This document shows positions 32,815-46,795 of a stretch of DNA of 64,000 bases, piece by piece. Source of the DNA: Bradysia coprophila (taxonomy: Eukaryota; Arthropoda; Insecta; Diptera; Sciaridae); the NCBI RefSeq assembly GCF_014529535.1, contig NW_023504022.1, positions 2,228,986-2,292,985 of the forward strand. The letters are read 5' to 3'. The notes under the pieces were generated by a model. The model was not told the origin of the DNA. It made no database searches and worked only from the letters and a program-made list of their open reading frames with translations. Both the position numbers and the translations under genes were made by a program. Positions within the stretch are counted from its first letter, which is position 1. Each line of letters opens with the position of its first letter.

Positions 32815-32985
32815 CACCACAAGCATGAGTTATCGTAGTGACAGCAGCCAGATGGAGTATCATACCATTTTGTATGAAAAATGTGTCCACATTTGTTACT
32901 GCGTCAAAATTTGTATGACACGACTCACTGTCCAGTTTCAGTATCTATTTGGAGTAACCACTCATGCTTAAAGTGCGTATGGATG
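32815..32985. mobile_element. Copy of the GCACTT-AAGCA MITE (diverged)
   Basis: It contains CAGCAGCCAGATGGAGTATC, ATTTTGTATGAAAAATGTG, TCCAGTTTCAGTATCTATTT and CTCATGCTTAAAGTGCGT. This parallels 876-1022 block by block. The left end is degenerate. Confidence 0.65.
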
Positions 32986-33414
32986 AACAATTAGCATATG
33001 AACGATATCTTACGTTACAGTCAACTTGGTTTGGGCATCAGCTTTTACTATGAATTTTCCATGTTACCTGTCATGGTTTCATATGAAGACGTAACATTTC
33101 TACTGTGTAATTATCGTCTCGGATGATAATATCGCCTAAATGACGACACTATACAGTTCTGGGCAATATTATCGCTCAGAGATGATATTATTAATCGAAA
33201 AAGCAATTTCTTGATTTTATTATCATCTTCTATGTGATATTTTTGCCCAGGGCGCTAACAATTGTAAAATGCATAATTTATCCCTGGGTAATATTATCGC
33301 CAAGAGTGTACGATAAAGGAAAATTGACTCTAGATTGTGTGTGTTTTATAAGAGGCATCGGTTCTTTGCTGAAAAGCATACATTAGGGCGATTTTTTAAT
33401 ACTGAATTTTAGTT

Positions 33415-33710
33415 TACTTTTGATGATATCTTTCCATCAGAAACCTTTTGGGAAAATGTACGACCGCAATTCCGACCACGAATGTGGTAGCTTTGCACAG
33501 AGCATACATATTGTTGTAGCAGTTTGACCGGCTCTGAGAAACGTGAGCAGTTTATGAAAATTGCGTTAACTCGCTTTTCTCAGAGCTGGTCCAACGACTA
33601 CAACCAAATGTATTTTCTGTTGAAAGCTAACTCATTCGTGGTCGGAATCGCGATCGTCCATTTTTGGAAAAGGAATCTGGTGGAAAGATATCATCAAAAA
33701 TGAAATATGA
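33415..33710. mobile_element. Foldback MITE (TTTTTGATGATATCTTT family), copy 2
   Basis: Inverted ends TTTTGATGATATCTTTCCA and TGGAAAGATATCATCAAAAA enclose ACGACCGCAATTCCGACCAC / GTGGTCGGAATCGCGATCGT and GACCGGCTCTGAGAAA / TTTCTCAGAGCTGGTCC. It is inserted in the TATCGCCCAGA repeat. The relative is at 4600-4865. Confidence 0.85.
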
Positions 33711-34075
33711 GACATACAAATGTAGGCTACAATTTCAGCTAAGTACAGGTGTCTCTTAAATTTAATTGTTAGTTCATTGAATTGCAGTGTGTGCTGTGGT
33801 TGATAACAGAAGGTTGTTTGTGGTCGAAAATGTGATGTTATAGAAGTATAAATAAGCATAGCACTCTCAAGCGACCTTCTAATTGTGGGATGTCAAAGTC
33901 AGCTTCGGTGATTGACAGTGCTTTGATAAAAGTCAAGAAGGACACTTACTGAATAAATGAAAAATCACTCTACGTGATAGTATACATGAAAAAGATGCGG
34001 TGCAGAAGTTCAAAATATCGCCGAGAAGATGATAATATCATTCACCAAATGTTTACTGTAATTTATGTATGCAAA

Positions 34076-34216
34076 CAACGCACTTCAAGCAAAAGTTCTT
34101 CGTTTTACAGCTGCCATATTTTGTATGAAAATTTGTTCTCAACTTTTTTGCAGTGTAATTTTTTTTTGTACACTGACTGGTACTCTAGAGCAGCACTCAT
34201 GCTTGAAGTGCGTTGA
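34076..34216. mobile_element. MITE with CAACGCACTTCAAGCA ends, copy 3
   Basis: The perfect 16-bp inverted ends CAACGCACTTCAAGCA...TGCTTGAAGTGCGTTG span 141 bp. The body shares ATTTTGTATGAA with the copies at 876 and 32815. No ORF is present. Confidence 0.85.
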
Positions 34217-34283
34217 TTCAAATCGATTGATAGAATCTAGTGTTCTGGAGCCAATTTTTCTTAAGAATAAAATCAGTTTGAAA

Positions 34284-35286
34284 CTACAACTCAACGAAAA
34301 TTGTGTGTTGTAATGTAACCCTGGGTGATAATACATGGTGATAATGTCTACGCAATAATATCGCCCAGTGGGTGAACCACTTTGGCATACTATTATAAGG
34401 TTGACTTAAATGTTGGCAATAAGACAAATTTCGAACAATAATCGCAAACATCGCAAGCAACATCGATACAAAAAAAATGGCCCTAAGAGCTGATTTCTCC
34501 TGCATTCGAGCAACACGATTTCGGTAGACTGTAGATTCAGCTTACGATGTATTCGTTGGATGTCGAATGCTTAAGTCTTTTAATGAAAATTACTTTACAA
34601 AAAGAAAAACTCATCTCATTAAAGTGATTTTTCAAATAAAGGTGGAAAGATTTTATTACCTTACTATGACGACATACATTTCTGGACAGATCGATCCACC
34701 GTTTTTCATCGTCCCACAGTAGTCTTTTTATTGCGAACGTATTGGCCATGTAGACTAGATACGTGAATATGTTATATTATCATCGAGCGAATGTTTGGTA
34801 ATATGAAGCACAAATATTTGGGCCGCGATGACGTCTTCGGAATCAATCGATCCCAAAATTAATTTGGTTAGAGCGATGATTCCTCTCCTCGGAAACGTTT
34901 TTTTCATCCAATTAGTTTTACAAAAGTTGTAAATTATCGCTGCCGCTAGTTTTCTAAAGGTACATGATATACCGGTTAGAATCACATTTTTGCTCCATCT
35001 TTATGTCACGGCCATTTTACCGAAATAGTGAGGTAGTATAGTGTGCCACTTTGCGTACAATAACTAGTGTTATTGAACTCTAAGCGGGATCGCACACACA
35101 AACGATTCAATAATGTTATTTAAAAATCTTACTTCTTAGATTCATGTTTCTCTGTGTAATTGAGACTTGTACCCACTTTTGGCTTTCTATTATTAGTGTC
35201 GAAATGTCGACCGTATCGGTATCATCTTCGCCATATGATGGGATAAACGATTCTTTGTAGAATTTGGTTATTTCAATTTCGGACAT
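34284..35286 (-). CDS. Unrecognised three-exon small membrane protein (tentative)
   Basis: Proposed exons are 35286-35133, 34754-34665 and 34528-34284 (162 residues). Donors are AGAA|GTAAGA and CATA|GTAAGG. The acceptors ATCTAG|TC and CTACAG|TC both restore phase. The start context AGAATGTCC is reasonable. The N-terminus is acidic (PSYGEDDTDTVDIS). The middle is charged (WDDEKRWIDLSRNV). Exon 3 gives one clear membrane segment, AIFFVSMLLAMFAIIV. I do not recognise the family. The last about 35 residues run into the TATCGCCCAGA repeat, so either the C-terminus is made from transposon sequence or the true 3' exon was missed. Independent agreement of two splice junctions is the main support. Confidence 0.45.
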
Positions 35287-35659
35287 TCTGAGTTTATTAA
35301 AAGTTTCAATCTTTATAAAAAGTAAATAAACAACATAAACAATCAACAAAAACAGCTGTTCTGGACGCTTGTGTTTTCGTGGAGGTGGGTTCGTTCAATA
35401 CCATTTTGTTTGCGTTTGATGATACTCCTACTCCTCCAACCAAGGTTCTGAAAGAACAGGTTAAGACAACTCTGAGTTGATCACGAAGTCGGTGACACAC
35501 AATTGTGTCAACGACTGCGAATTTATGTGTAAAATGGAACTTAACAAAAACAAAATTCTGAATTTTCGAGAAAAATATTTTCTTTAAGTTGTTTTCTCAC
35601 ACTATCTGCTTATAAAATTTGGTGTCACCCGTCTTCGTGGTTGTCTTAACCAAAGTATA

Positions 35660-36140
35660 TAAACATACTGAAGGTAATGCAAATCCACAAAAACTTACGG
35701 AACCCTACTTTCGGGTGAATATAATTTTTATAAGGTTGGCCACAAGTTAAATTCACTTTGTTAGGTTGCAAAAAATTGTATACAGAACAACACATTTCTA
35801 CCAACATTAAAACGCCAAACGTCAATCAAAATAGGCCTTGCATTTTCTCGTAAAGATAAGAGTCATAATTTCTTGGTGTGAATAAAAACACACAATACAT
35901 GCAATCGTACACGCATACATATTTAAAAATTTGGAGGCTTTTTGACGTTCCGAGTGTTCGTGGTTCCGTAAAATTTGTGATCCGCTGAGCATTTGCATTA
36001 CCTTTAGTATATTTATATACTTTGGTCTTAACCTGTTCTTTCAGAACTTTTCCTGCAACAAGATTCTGAAAGAACAGGTTAATATCAAGGTTCTGAAAGA
36101 ACAGGTTAATATCAAGGTTCTGAAAGAACCAGGTTAAGAC
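35660..36140. repeat. Dispersed repeats with triplicated CAAGGTTCTGAAAGAACAGG
   Basis: 35670 and 35964 match 30117 and 30260. At 36058-36140 the phrase ATCAAGGTTCTGAAAGAACA followed by GGTTAA is present three times in tandem (unit about 28 bp). The same phrase followed by GACAACTCTGAGTTGATCAC is at 35440 and 36118. It is a mobile-element end that has been locally duplicated. Confidence 0.65.
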
Positions 36141-36655
36141 AACTCTGAGTTGATCACGAAGGCGTTGACAAATTGAGAAACCTCGTTTTGCGTTCAGCAA
36201 ATTGTATTGTTTTGTTACATGAAATAATCGGTTCAGTTCGAATCACTTTATTTATTTTGCATTTTAATTTCGGCTAATTGTGTTCGTCGTAGAAATCTGT
36301 GTCAATACTGATTTTGCCTTGTCCTATGAACCTGTTAATACAGTATTTGAAGCACGTATTTTTGTAACAGCCGAAAATTTTACCACTGTGAACAAATTGA
36401 GTTCAGCGGCTACGAAGTTTATATGAAAAAGGCCTACGTAACAAAAACAAAATTCCGAATTTTCCTAAAAAAACATTTTCTTCAAGTTGATTTCACACAC
36501 AATCTGTGCTGAGTGCGTTTATCGATTTCGGTGTCATCCCCCTTCGTAGGTGTTTTAACCAAGGTTCTGAGACAAATTCGGAAAACGGATGACTGTGAAT
36601 TCAGACTAAAGCTCAAATGTAATTAGATTTTCGTAATTTTCTAATGCTATGCTAA

Positions 36656-36910
36656 CACACAGCGATGCGAAAGTGACAACGCCAAATTTTTCTAATACGG
36701 CAACCACAAATTTCATTCATAGTTAGCAGTTTTATGAATGAAATTTGAGGATGCCGTATTAAAAAAATTTGGCGCTGTCAAGATGAGTACACAGTTCGTG
36801 AAAAATAGCTGAAAAATTACTGAAAATCGTCACTCTGTGAAATTCGGTTTCGATTTTTCAGTCATTTTTCACAAACTGTGTACTCGCCTTCACTTTCACA
36901 TCGCTGTGTG
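36656..36910. mobile_element. MITE with CACACAGCGATG ends
   Basis: The ends are CACACAGCGATGCGAAAGTG and its inverse CACTTTCACATCGCTGTGTG. Inside is another inverted pair, CCAAATTTTTCTAATACGGC / GCCGTATTAAAAAAATTTGG around AATTTCATTCATA. It is 255 bp, has no ORF, and lies upstream of AFG3L2. A shorter element with related ends is at 50813-50908. Confidence 0.8.
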
Positions 36911-37364
36911 TAGGTCCTTTCTAGTAAATTTTTAAATTCACGCCGTAAGTGTGCCTAAAATTTGAATTTTAAGTGAACGATTCGTTGAAAAAGTGAATCG
37001 AAAAGTACATTTCAACGCTTCCTTGTATGAAAATGACGCTACGTTAGAAAGACCTCAGCAATTTCCATTTTGAATTTCAACCGCACTTACGCGTGAATTG
37101 TCTACGAAACAAACCTAATATTTGAATAAAACAACAACAATTGAGCGAATGTGAGCGTATGGGGCGTATGGGCGAGCTGAAAAAAATATGTGTCGGCAAC
37201 ACTGCATAAATGTCACTGTCATCTTGTTTTTGTGGTTAGGAATATATTTTCAATCAGATATTGTGTAACACAAAACCGACAATAGTATATATGATGAGAA
37301 TAACGCAATCCGGACGTACAGCATCGAACAACTAGCCGAGAACAAGTGAAAATCCAATAACATA

Positions 37365-40306
<2,942 letters not shown>

Positions 40307-40357
40307 AGCAACCGAAATGATTTAGTTTATTGATTTTGTTGAGTGCTTGCTGTGGGC

Positions 40358-40363
40358 AATAAA
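40358..40363 (+). promoter_or_regulatory. Poly(A) signal of AFG3L2
   Basis: AATAAA 52 bases after the stop codon, the only such hexamer close to the end of the gene. Confidence 0.7.
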
Positions 40364-40559
40364 GTATTTAAAATGAATTGGCTCGCATTGTACGTGTTCT
40401 GTTATAAGTGTAAGACGATTTGGAGCGCTTTGGAAGCCGTAACCTAAAGTTCAACGTTGCCGAATATGTGTGTGACCATGAATGTTATTCGATGTTCATC
40501 AAAGTGGCGGAACACTAAATTGCAGCATCAGCACATGGAGGGTGAGACATCATGCCCGC

Positions 40560-41000
40560 ACGTCCTGAAATTTTGCTTGTAGGCTAATAATGGCCCAAAA
40601 ATAAGAATGGAGTTTTCAAAAGTTGGAAAAACCCCATATCGACACCGTGTGTGCGTGTGTGCGTGTTTTTAGACTTATCTCGGGAACTGTGGCAGATGGA
40701 AGGTTGGTTTCTTCGGCAAAGTCTTAGAGTTTTGAGAGTAGAATTGGACGGTATTGGAGAAAAATGTCGCGAAGTTGGAATTTTCTGTTTCAATTAGGTT
40801 TTTAGAGCTATCTCTGTTGGCGCGGCAGATGGAGAATTGGTGTCTTCGGCAAAGGCTCAGAGTTTTGGGAGTAGAATACGGGCGAAATGACCAAAACTCG
40901 AAAAGTGTTTCCATTTTAACGTTGGTGTCTTCGACAAAGTCGCAGTGTTTTAGAAGCAGAAAACAGTGGCAAATATGAAAATTGTCGGGTAGTTGGATTC
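40560..41000 (+). repeat. Diverged tandem repeat sharing the Helitron satellite core
   Basis: AGGCTAATAATGGCCCAAAA is also at 24840. CAGATGGAAGGTTGGTTTCT then TCGGCAAAG at 40693, CAGATGGAGAATTGGTGTCT then TCGGCAAAG at about 40828, and a weaker third copy near 40920 correspond to the core of the 129-bp unit at 19.8-23.9 kb. Spacing is about 100-135 bp. The flanking Helitron ends are missing. Confidence 0.65.
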
Positions 41001-41135
41001 TCCTGATTCAAATGTGGTTTTGGTATTGTCTCTTTCGTTACGGGACATATAAAATTGCTTTCTTCGTATCTAAAAAAAACTTTTGATATGTTATAACTGG
41101 CGCTTTAACCTTAAAACTTACAAAAGTGGTGATAT

Positions 41136-41546
41136 CAGTCAAAAAAACCCTTAAAGGGTAAATGTGACGCAAGTCCTTTATCTTACTTACGAAATAACTG
41201 ATATCGCTGAGGGTGACGCACTGTGTGCCGTACGCAAAAAATTTACCCAAAAAAATTTTTGAAAGAAAGTTTTACAAAAAGAAATTTGTGTCACAAGTGG
41301 CAGATGTTGAGGAACGTATTGTTAGAAAAATAGTTAAAAATGTTCTGAACGAATTTACACGGAAGAAAGCCGAATCATCTGCCACTTGTGACGCAAATTT
41401 CTTTTTGTAAAACTTTCTTTCAAAAATTTTTTGGGTTAATTTTTTGCGTACGGCACACAGTGCGTCACCCTCAGCGATATCAGTTATTTCGTAAGTAAGA
41501 TAAAGGACTTGCGTCACATTTACCCTTTAAGGTTTTTTTTTGACTG
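41136..41546. mobile_element. Long-arm foldback MITE (GTGACGCAAGTCC family)
   Basis: Arms of about 165 bp, from CAGTCAAAAAAACCCTTAAA to GTGACACAAATTT and back, are nearly perfect inverted copies around an about 80-bp spacer (41301-41380). Related copies are at 26287 (one arm) and 60400-60812 (different outer ends). The transcript would form a long hairpin. No gene is encoded. Confidence 0.9.
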
Positions 41547-43017
41547 ATTCCTATTTACATTCATTACACATATGTGAGGCTCTTCATTTAACGTCCTTAA
41601 GTTGTAGAGATCTTAGCTGAAAAAGTTTTCAATAACGAGAAAAGTGATAGAACAACGTTTTTCCTTACTAACGAATTCAACACACATTCACTTATATGCT
41701 TCTGAGGTTTTGAAGAATTTGATCAACGAGCACATAGCGGACCATATTTATCGAAATCTAGTACTTCCAGTGGCTTATATATTTTACAAAAAATGTGTTT
41801 GTGAACATGCAAAGGGAAAGGGAGTCTAGCAATAGTTATTTAAGTTTCTGCACTTCTTTAAAAATCTGCAACCCATTTTAATCATTCGAAGCAAGTGCAG
41901 TAGTTAGTCTTGATCCAATTAGATCCAGTCCTTAATTTGCTTATGTGAGACCCTTACTTTTTTTTCTCGAAAAATTCGCGACAAAAGCAAATCCTATTGG
42001 AATCGATAGCCCTTGAGGATACATATCATCTCCCAAAAGTCCCAAAAAATCCCATTGGCACTTTTTTGAATGAAAATATTTTACCACCGAAGTGAATACA
42101 GCAAACATTCATTCTAGTACTTATAGTAGCGGAGTGTCACAGTTGTGTCGAATTATTTTCTGTGTTTTTGTCGCGACAAAACAAAAAAAAAACTTTTTGT
42201 TTTTGCATCGTGTAAAAAGTGTTTAATGTTCAAATATGCCTTGGCGACCTAAAGTGACCATAAGAGGTGAGTTTCTTTGAATTTTTTCGGTGAATTTTTG
42301 TGATAAAATTTTCCATACATTTTCGGGAAACTGTCTTGTCATTTCCCAATGACGGGCCTTTTAAAACAAAATTTTCGAACAAAGTGATTTTTTCTTCGAG
42401 GCAGCCATTTTTCAGTGTGTAAGTAAATTTTCGACATGCGAGAAAAATGTTTGTCTGTAAAAAATGTTATGGCATGCTGCTTATAATAAATTAAGATTGG
42501 CTCACCTAGTTTGTGTATATTACGTAGGTGGAAGCACGGGGGTTTCGAACATTTAGTTTTTTCATGTTGCAGATATTGCAGTGTCAAATTCTGTCCAAGA
42601 TGTGACATATTTGCAAGGTATTGGCCTTTTTCACAAAGTATAATCAGCGTAACCTTCGTAAAAAGAATCTTGAATCTGACAAGAGCACGTGTGCCAACGT
42701 GTAAAAAACAAATGTTCAAAAACCCCTGCTGAACCGTGGCGATCCTCTTGTCAAACGGACAGTACATAAACAAATTCCATCATTTATAGGTTCGTTCAGG
42801 GTAGTTCAAAGATGTTTTTAGGCCACTTTCCGAAAAAAAATTGTGATACGGACTTGTGATATAACGATGTAAAGTCAAAAAACACTTTCGCGGTAGTCGA
42901 AATGTTGACTTTGAAAACTTATTTCTCGTGACCAAAAACATTAAATTTTCTTTTTTTAGTTTTTGGTACCTTCGAGTGTCTAGATTACGATAACAATAGC
43001 TATTTTCATAATAAGGT

Positions 43018-43127
43018 AGTAAATGGGATTGTTTTGCGCACTAAATTGCCGATACGAGCGAAGCGAGTTCGGCAACACATCGTGTGCGCAAAACCCCCAT
43101 TTACTACCGTGTTATGAACAAGGTTTT
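43018..43127. mobile_element. Short foldback MITE (GTTTTGCG ends), copy 2
   Basis: The arms GTAGTAAATGGGATTGTTTT and AAAACCCCCATTTACTACC surround GAGCGAAGCGAGTTCGGCAA. It matches 1160-1268 and is inserted in the 41945-44061 element. Confidence 0.8.
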
Positions 43128-43624
43128 ATCTCCTGTAATGTCATAATCACCATAAAAAACAAATTTAAAAAATCAAACTGAAACATAAACACGCCATGAC
43201 GCCGTCACTCATTCATATTCCCCACAAATAAAACACTCATCTAGTACACTGTCAAGAATTTGTCAATTTTCAGTGAATAAATGAGAAATTATCGAAGTTT
43301 TCCGTGAATAAATGTGAAATTATCGAAGTTAGCCGTGCGAAAATGACCATTTATCGAAATTTTCAGTTAATAAACGTACGTTCTGTGAATGACGTGTTTA
43401 AATCTAGCCCATTTTGATTCTAAAAGTGACACTCAAATTGTGAATATTATGACATTACAGGAGATAAAGATTTTTTTTGAAAAAGTTGGAAAAATGTTAA
43501 TTTAGCAGGGAACACTGAAACCTTTCATTTAACCTCAATTTTTCATTATTTTTCGATTTTCTCGAAACGCGCCAATGGGATTTTTAGGTCTTTTTTCTTC
43601 TAGAAAAAATACCCTATTATGGCC

Positions 43625-43715
43625 GGTTTGTCTGTCTGTCCGTCTGTCTGTCCGTCTGTCTGTCCGTCTGTCTGACCGTCTGTCTGTCTGTCTGTCCGTC
43701 TGTCCGTCTGTCTGT
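43625..43715. repeat. (GTCTGTCC)n microsatellite
   Basis: About 90 bp of alternating GTCT and GTCC tetramers with one GACC. It is followed by TTGGTAG-rich sequence to about 43780. Confidence 0.9.
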
Positions 43716-44160
43716 TCCACAAATTTGGTAGTTTTGGTAGCTCTCAGTCGGTAGTTGGTAGCTTTGGTAGTTGGTAGTTGCGAGATGGATTGACATTCAA
43801 AATTGCGAAGCCACCATGAGCATATCGACACCAGGCAAATAATAATTATTTGTTATCTGATCACCGATAGCTCACAGTTAACATTGCAATTCGAAAATGT
43901 GGTAGTTTTGGTAGGTCAAATAGTTGGTAGTTTTAGCCTTAGGCGGTCTATTCTTGTTTGGGACTTTTGGGAGATGATATTATGTATCCTCAAGGGCTAT
44001 CGATTCCAATAGGATTTGCTTTTGTCGCGATTTTTTTTTTATTAAAAAATAAGCGTCTCACACCATATGTTTCGTCAAAGCACTGTGATCGAGAAAACCC
44101 TAGGGCTTAAAAACCTGCTGCTGTGCAACATAACAGTGAAACTGGAGAACTTTTATTGTA

Positions 44161-44391
44161 ATGGAGCCGTTCTTAGACGATTCCTATTCCGAACGAACTA
44201 TAGAAGTTTTGGATGTTACGAAGTTCTTTAATAAATCTTTTGATCAATTCAAATCAAATCAAATGACGCAGCCAGTAAAAAGACGATCTTTACTCTGCCG
44301 TGATACAAAACATAAATTATTAGAAAACTCTTTTACATTTGAATCTAAGTTTCTACAGTTATTTCGTAAATGGGATTGTTTTGAGCAATAG
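44161..44391 (+). CDS. Unrecognised 76-residue ORF
   Basis: An ATG-started frame (MEPFLDDSYSERTIEVLDV...) with coding-like composition up to about residue 67. After that it enters a GTAAATGGGATTGTTTT arm of the short MITE and stops. It could be a terminal exon or a decayed gene fragment. No family was recognised and no partner exon was found. Confidence 0.25.
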   Translation: MEPFLDDSYSERTIEVLDVTKFFNKSFDQFKSNQMTQPVKRRSLLCRDTKHKLLENSFTFESKFLQLFRKWDCFEQ

Positions 44392-44882
44392 ATGTGCACT
44401 AGAAGCGAGTTCTTCAACCAACACTAGTAAGGAAAAACATCATGAATTGTCTTGAAGTCGATAAATGGGGCTAATGATGAGTTTTGAAGTCGACAGCCGC
44501 TATGTCGAGTTGAATAAGAATTATCAGGTACGAAACAACGGTAGCCATTACCTAAATTGTATAAAATGTAGAGTCTCACAGGGTTTTCACACATCGAAAC
44601 AGACATACCGAGAATAAGAACCGCTTGTTAAATGTAAATATTCCGCAAAATGTGTAACTTGGCTTCTCTTGTTGCATTTGAATCGCCAACAATTCAATCT
44701 GCAATAAAGTTCTCTTGTTAAAGCAACCTATTGACACCCAACCGACAAATGGTGTTTCTACTTCATCAATAAGTGCCCTATCAGTAGCAAAGCATTGTGG
44801 TCGTTGGATTAGGGAATGAAGTTCTTCGATCTAGGAAGTAACCAATATAATTTTACCTTTAAAACTGCACTCACAACTTCCA

Positions 44883-46203
44883 TTATACCCTTTTCTTGAC
44901 CTCTGACGACAAAGCAACTATGAACGTAAACTCAACCAATTTGAAATAAATGTAACAGGCTGCCATTAGGAAATCGACTAATAATCTGTCCATTTGAATT
45001 AATTCGCCATTTCGTACACTGCAGTAAAATGTGAATGACTGAAAATGAAACCGCATTAAATCAATCGAGAAATCGATAAAACTCACGCGCTTTTTTGGAC
45101 ATAATTCTAATTGTGCGGTACAGATCATCTTCAATTTACGTTACTTCCACACGTAATCTCACTTAAGTTTCGTTCATTCATTCATTTGTGGGAGATTTTC
45201 TTTTTAACGTGGATGGCATTTCAAACGACCTTGAAGATGATCTATTATCATGAAATCTATGATTGCCTTGTGTGCTCTATATATATTGAGGACAATCCCT
45301 TCTGTACCACGGTCTAGATAGATATGCCCTACGCAATTGAGGGTATACCTAAGGAAAGCCTTACCAACAATAAAACATTGAACTTACTCCATGTAAGCTG
45401 ATAATAAATGTGGAGCATGCACAAACAACAGCATGAGATGCGAATAAATTGTGGCTGCTTTCTGTGAACATAACGATAACATCATAAGCTTTCAGTATCT
45501 GATGTAACTTTTCCGTGAGCTTGAACTGGTCGCTTCGTTCGATTGTGCTTGTAACAGTTCGCATCATCAGTTCTTGAACTCGGCGGTATAATACCCGACA
45601 ATATCGATCGCATAACATTAACGAACCGCCCAAGTAAACGGTGGTTACGAAAATTGCATTGATGTACGAGAAACAGACAAATGCTCGAACCAATGCGCTC
45701 GCCTCATGATGGGAAAAATTTCGGCTGATGTAAGCATTAACACCAGTTACAATTGCCACAGATTGTAAAATGAAAAACAGAATTCGTAATTTGATTTTTC
45801 GGACCAATTGGTCATCTAACAGATGTTCTTCTTTGCAGACACTCGTCAAAAATTGATTGATGTAAATTGCTCGATTAAAATGATTGATAATTCTGTCGCG
45901 GTTGATAATAGTGAGGATTTGATTTAACCAAATCTTAACTAAGGTGAAAAGGATATGCAAGTATCCTATTGAATAAGAAACCGTATTGAGTCTACTCGGT
46001 TTGAAATGCGTCGCTGATATCATCTCTATTGGTAGGCTAACCACTATGATAAGTCCACTAACAAAAAAGGACAACGTTGTGGAAAGTTTACAGTGAACGA
46101 ACATCATTCTTGATTTTAAATAAGAAAACGGCGCTAGACCAACTGACTTAAGAACGCAGTTCAAAAAATTTAACAAATGGCCCACAAAAACGTCGTTTTT
46201 CAT
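44883..46203 (-). CDS. Gustatory-receptor-like 7TM protein, incomplete model
   Basis: A long first exon 46203-45388 encodes 272 residues with several membrane segments (LSFFVSGLIIVVSLPIEMI, ILFFILQSVAIVTGVNAY, AFVCFSYINAIFVTTVYLGG) and a SSHNLFASHAVVCACSTFII stretch near the donor GGA|GTAAGT. A good acceptor, TTTCAG|TCA, opens a last exon at 45038-44883 whose CYIYFKLVEF resembles the TYhhhhhQF motif of TM7 in insect gustatory receptors. The linking exon expected between TM5/6 and TM7 could not be found in 45042-45387, where all frames are broken. The locus may be a pseudogene, or an exon may be degenerate. Such receptors are ligand-gated cation channels of taste neurons. Confidence 0.55.
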
Positions 46204-46504
46204 TTGAAGCCAAGTTTGAACCGCTTGTTCTAATTATGACAAAAACACTAGTGGCTCTTCCGTATGCCACTTTCAAACGAACTACGTAAGCAAAAAAAAA
46301 CAACAACATAGGGTGGATCAGTGTATCGTGACTACAATTTTTGCTTGATTAAATGTTCGTGGGCTCTTAATTTTGTATGTATAAATTAGGTGGAAAGAGT
46401 ACACGAGAACAAGACACAGTGCAAGCGAACTATAAAAACTATATGTTAGAACACCAAAAGTATCTCGAAATTGAACCACCTTTCACATGCTGTGGGCGTC
46501 GAAA
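46204..46504. other. Upstream of the receptor-like gene
   Basis: AT-rich, with no recognised feature. The promoter of the receptor-like gene would lie here. Confidence 0.35.
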
Positions 46505-46795
46505 CTTCATAAAATTCGATGAAACGAACAGTTTTCGACCCGCAAGCATGTAGTAGTTTTTTACATTTTTTTTGTTTTCCCTAGGGTCGAAAGTGGCTTA
46601 TTACACAACTGGTGGAAGCAAGAAAATTGGTTTAGGTTTCGAAAGCATGTAAAATCCATTACATAACTCGCGATAAAAATGAAAAGTCTCGTTTTCGTGT
46701 GTCTATTGACCTCGGCTTCGCCTCAGATTAACAAAATTTACAAGAAAACTCTACTTTTCAACTTTTCATCCCATACGTAACATAGGATAAAAAGT
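46505..46795. mobile_element. Copy of the CTTCGCCTCAGATCAACAA family
   Basis: It contains TTTTGTTTTCCCTAGGGTCG, CGAAAGCATGTAAAATCCAT, AATGAAAAGTCTCGTTTTCG, CGGCTTCGCCTCAGATTAAC and an inverted ACTTTTCAACTTTTCATCCC. It is nearly collinear with 2475-2700. Confidence 0.7.

Larger units (their letters stand above)
33110..34370 (-). repeat. TATCGCCCAGA repeat, copy 2, with nested MITEs
   Basis: This is an inverted relative of 170-1095. It shares TTATCGTCTCGGATGATAAT, the GGAAAATTGACTCTAGATTG block, the GTGTGCTGTGGTTGATAACA block and AAAGTCAAGAAGGACACTTA. It is interrupted by a foldback MITE at 33415-33710 and by the GCACTTCAAGCA MITE at 34076-34216. Comparison with copy 1 gives the order of insertion. 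Confidence 0.75.
41945..44061. mobile_element. 2.1-kb element with about 100-bp inverted ends
   Basis: The left end GTGAGACCCTTA, then CGCGACAAAAGCAAATCCTA, TTGGAATCGATAGCCCTTGA and ATCTCCCAAAAGTCCC, is repeated inverted at 43955-44061. The interior holds a short MITE (43018), a GTCTGTCC microsatellite (43625-43715) and TTGGTAG repeats. No full transposase is present. A short frame with C-x2-C-like spacing (CCRYCSVKFCPRC, about 42565-42605) and a possible three-exon mini-ORF (42236-42266, 42573-42617, 42790-42821) are noted but unproven. Confidence 0.75.

Noticed and set aside
42339-42773. 144-codon minus-strand frame
   Set aside because: It has no ATG at its start, lies in a transposon, and the amino acid pattern shows no domain. 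The opposite strand has better splice signals.
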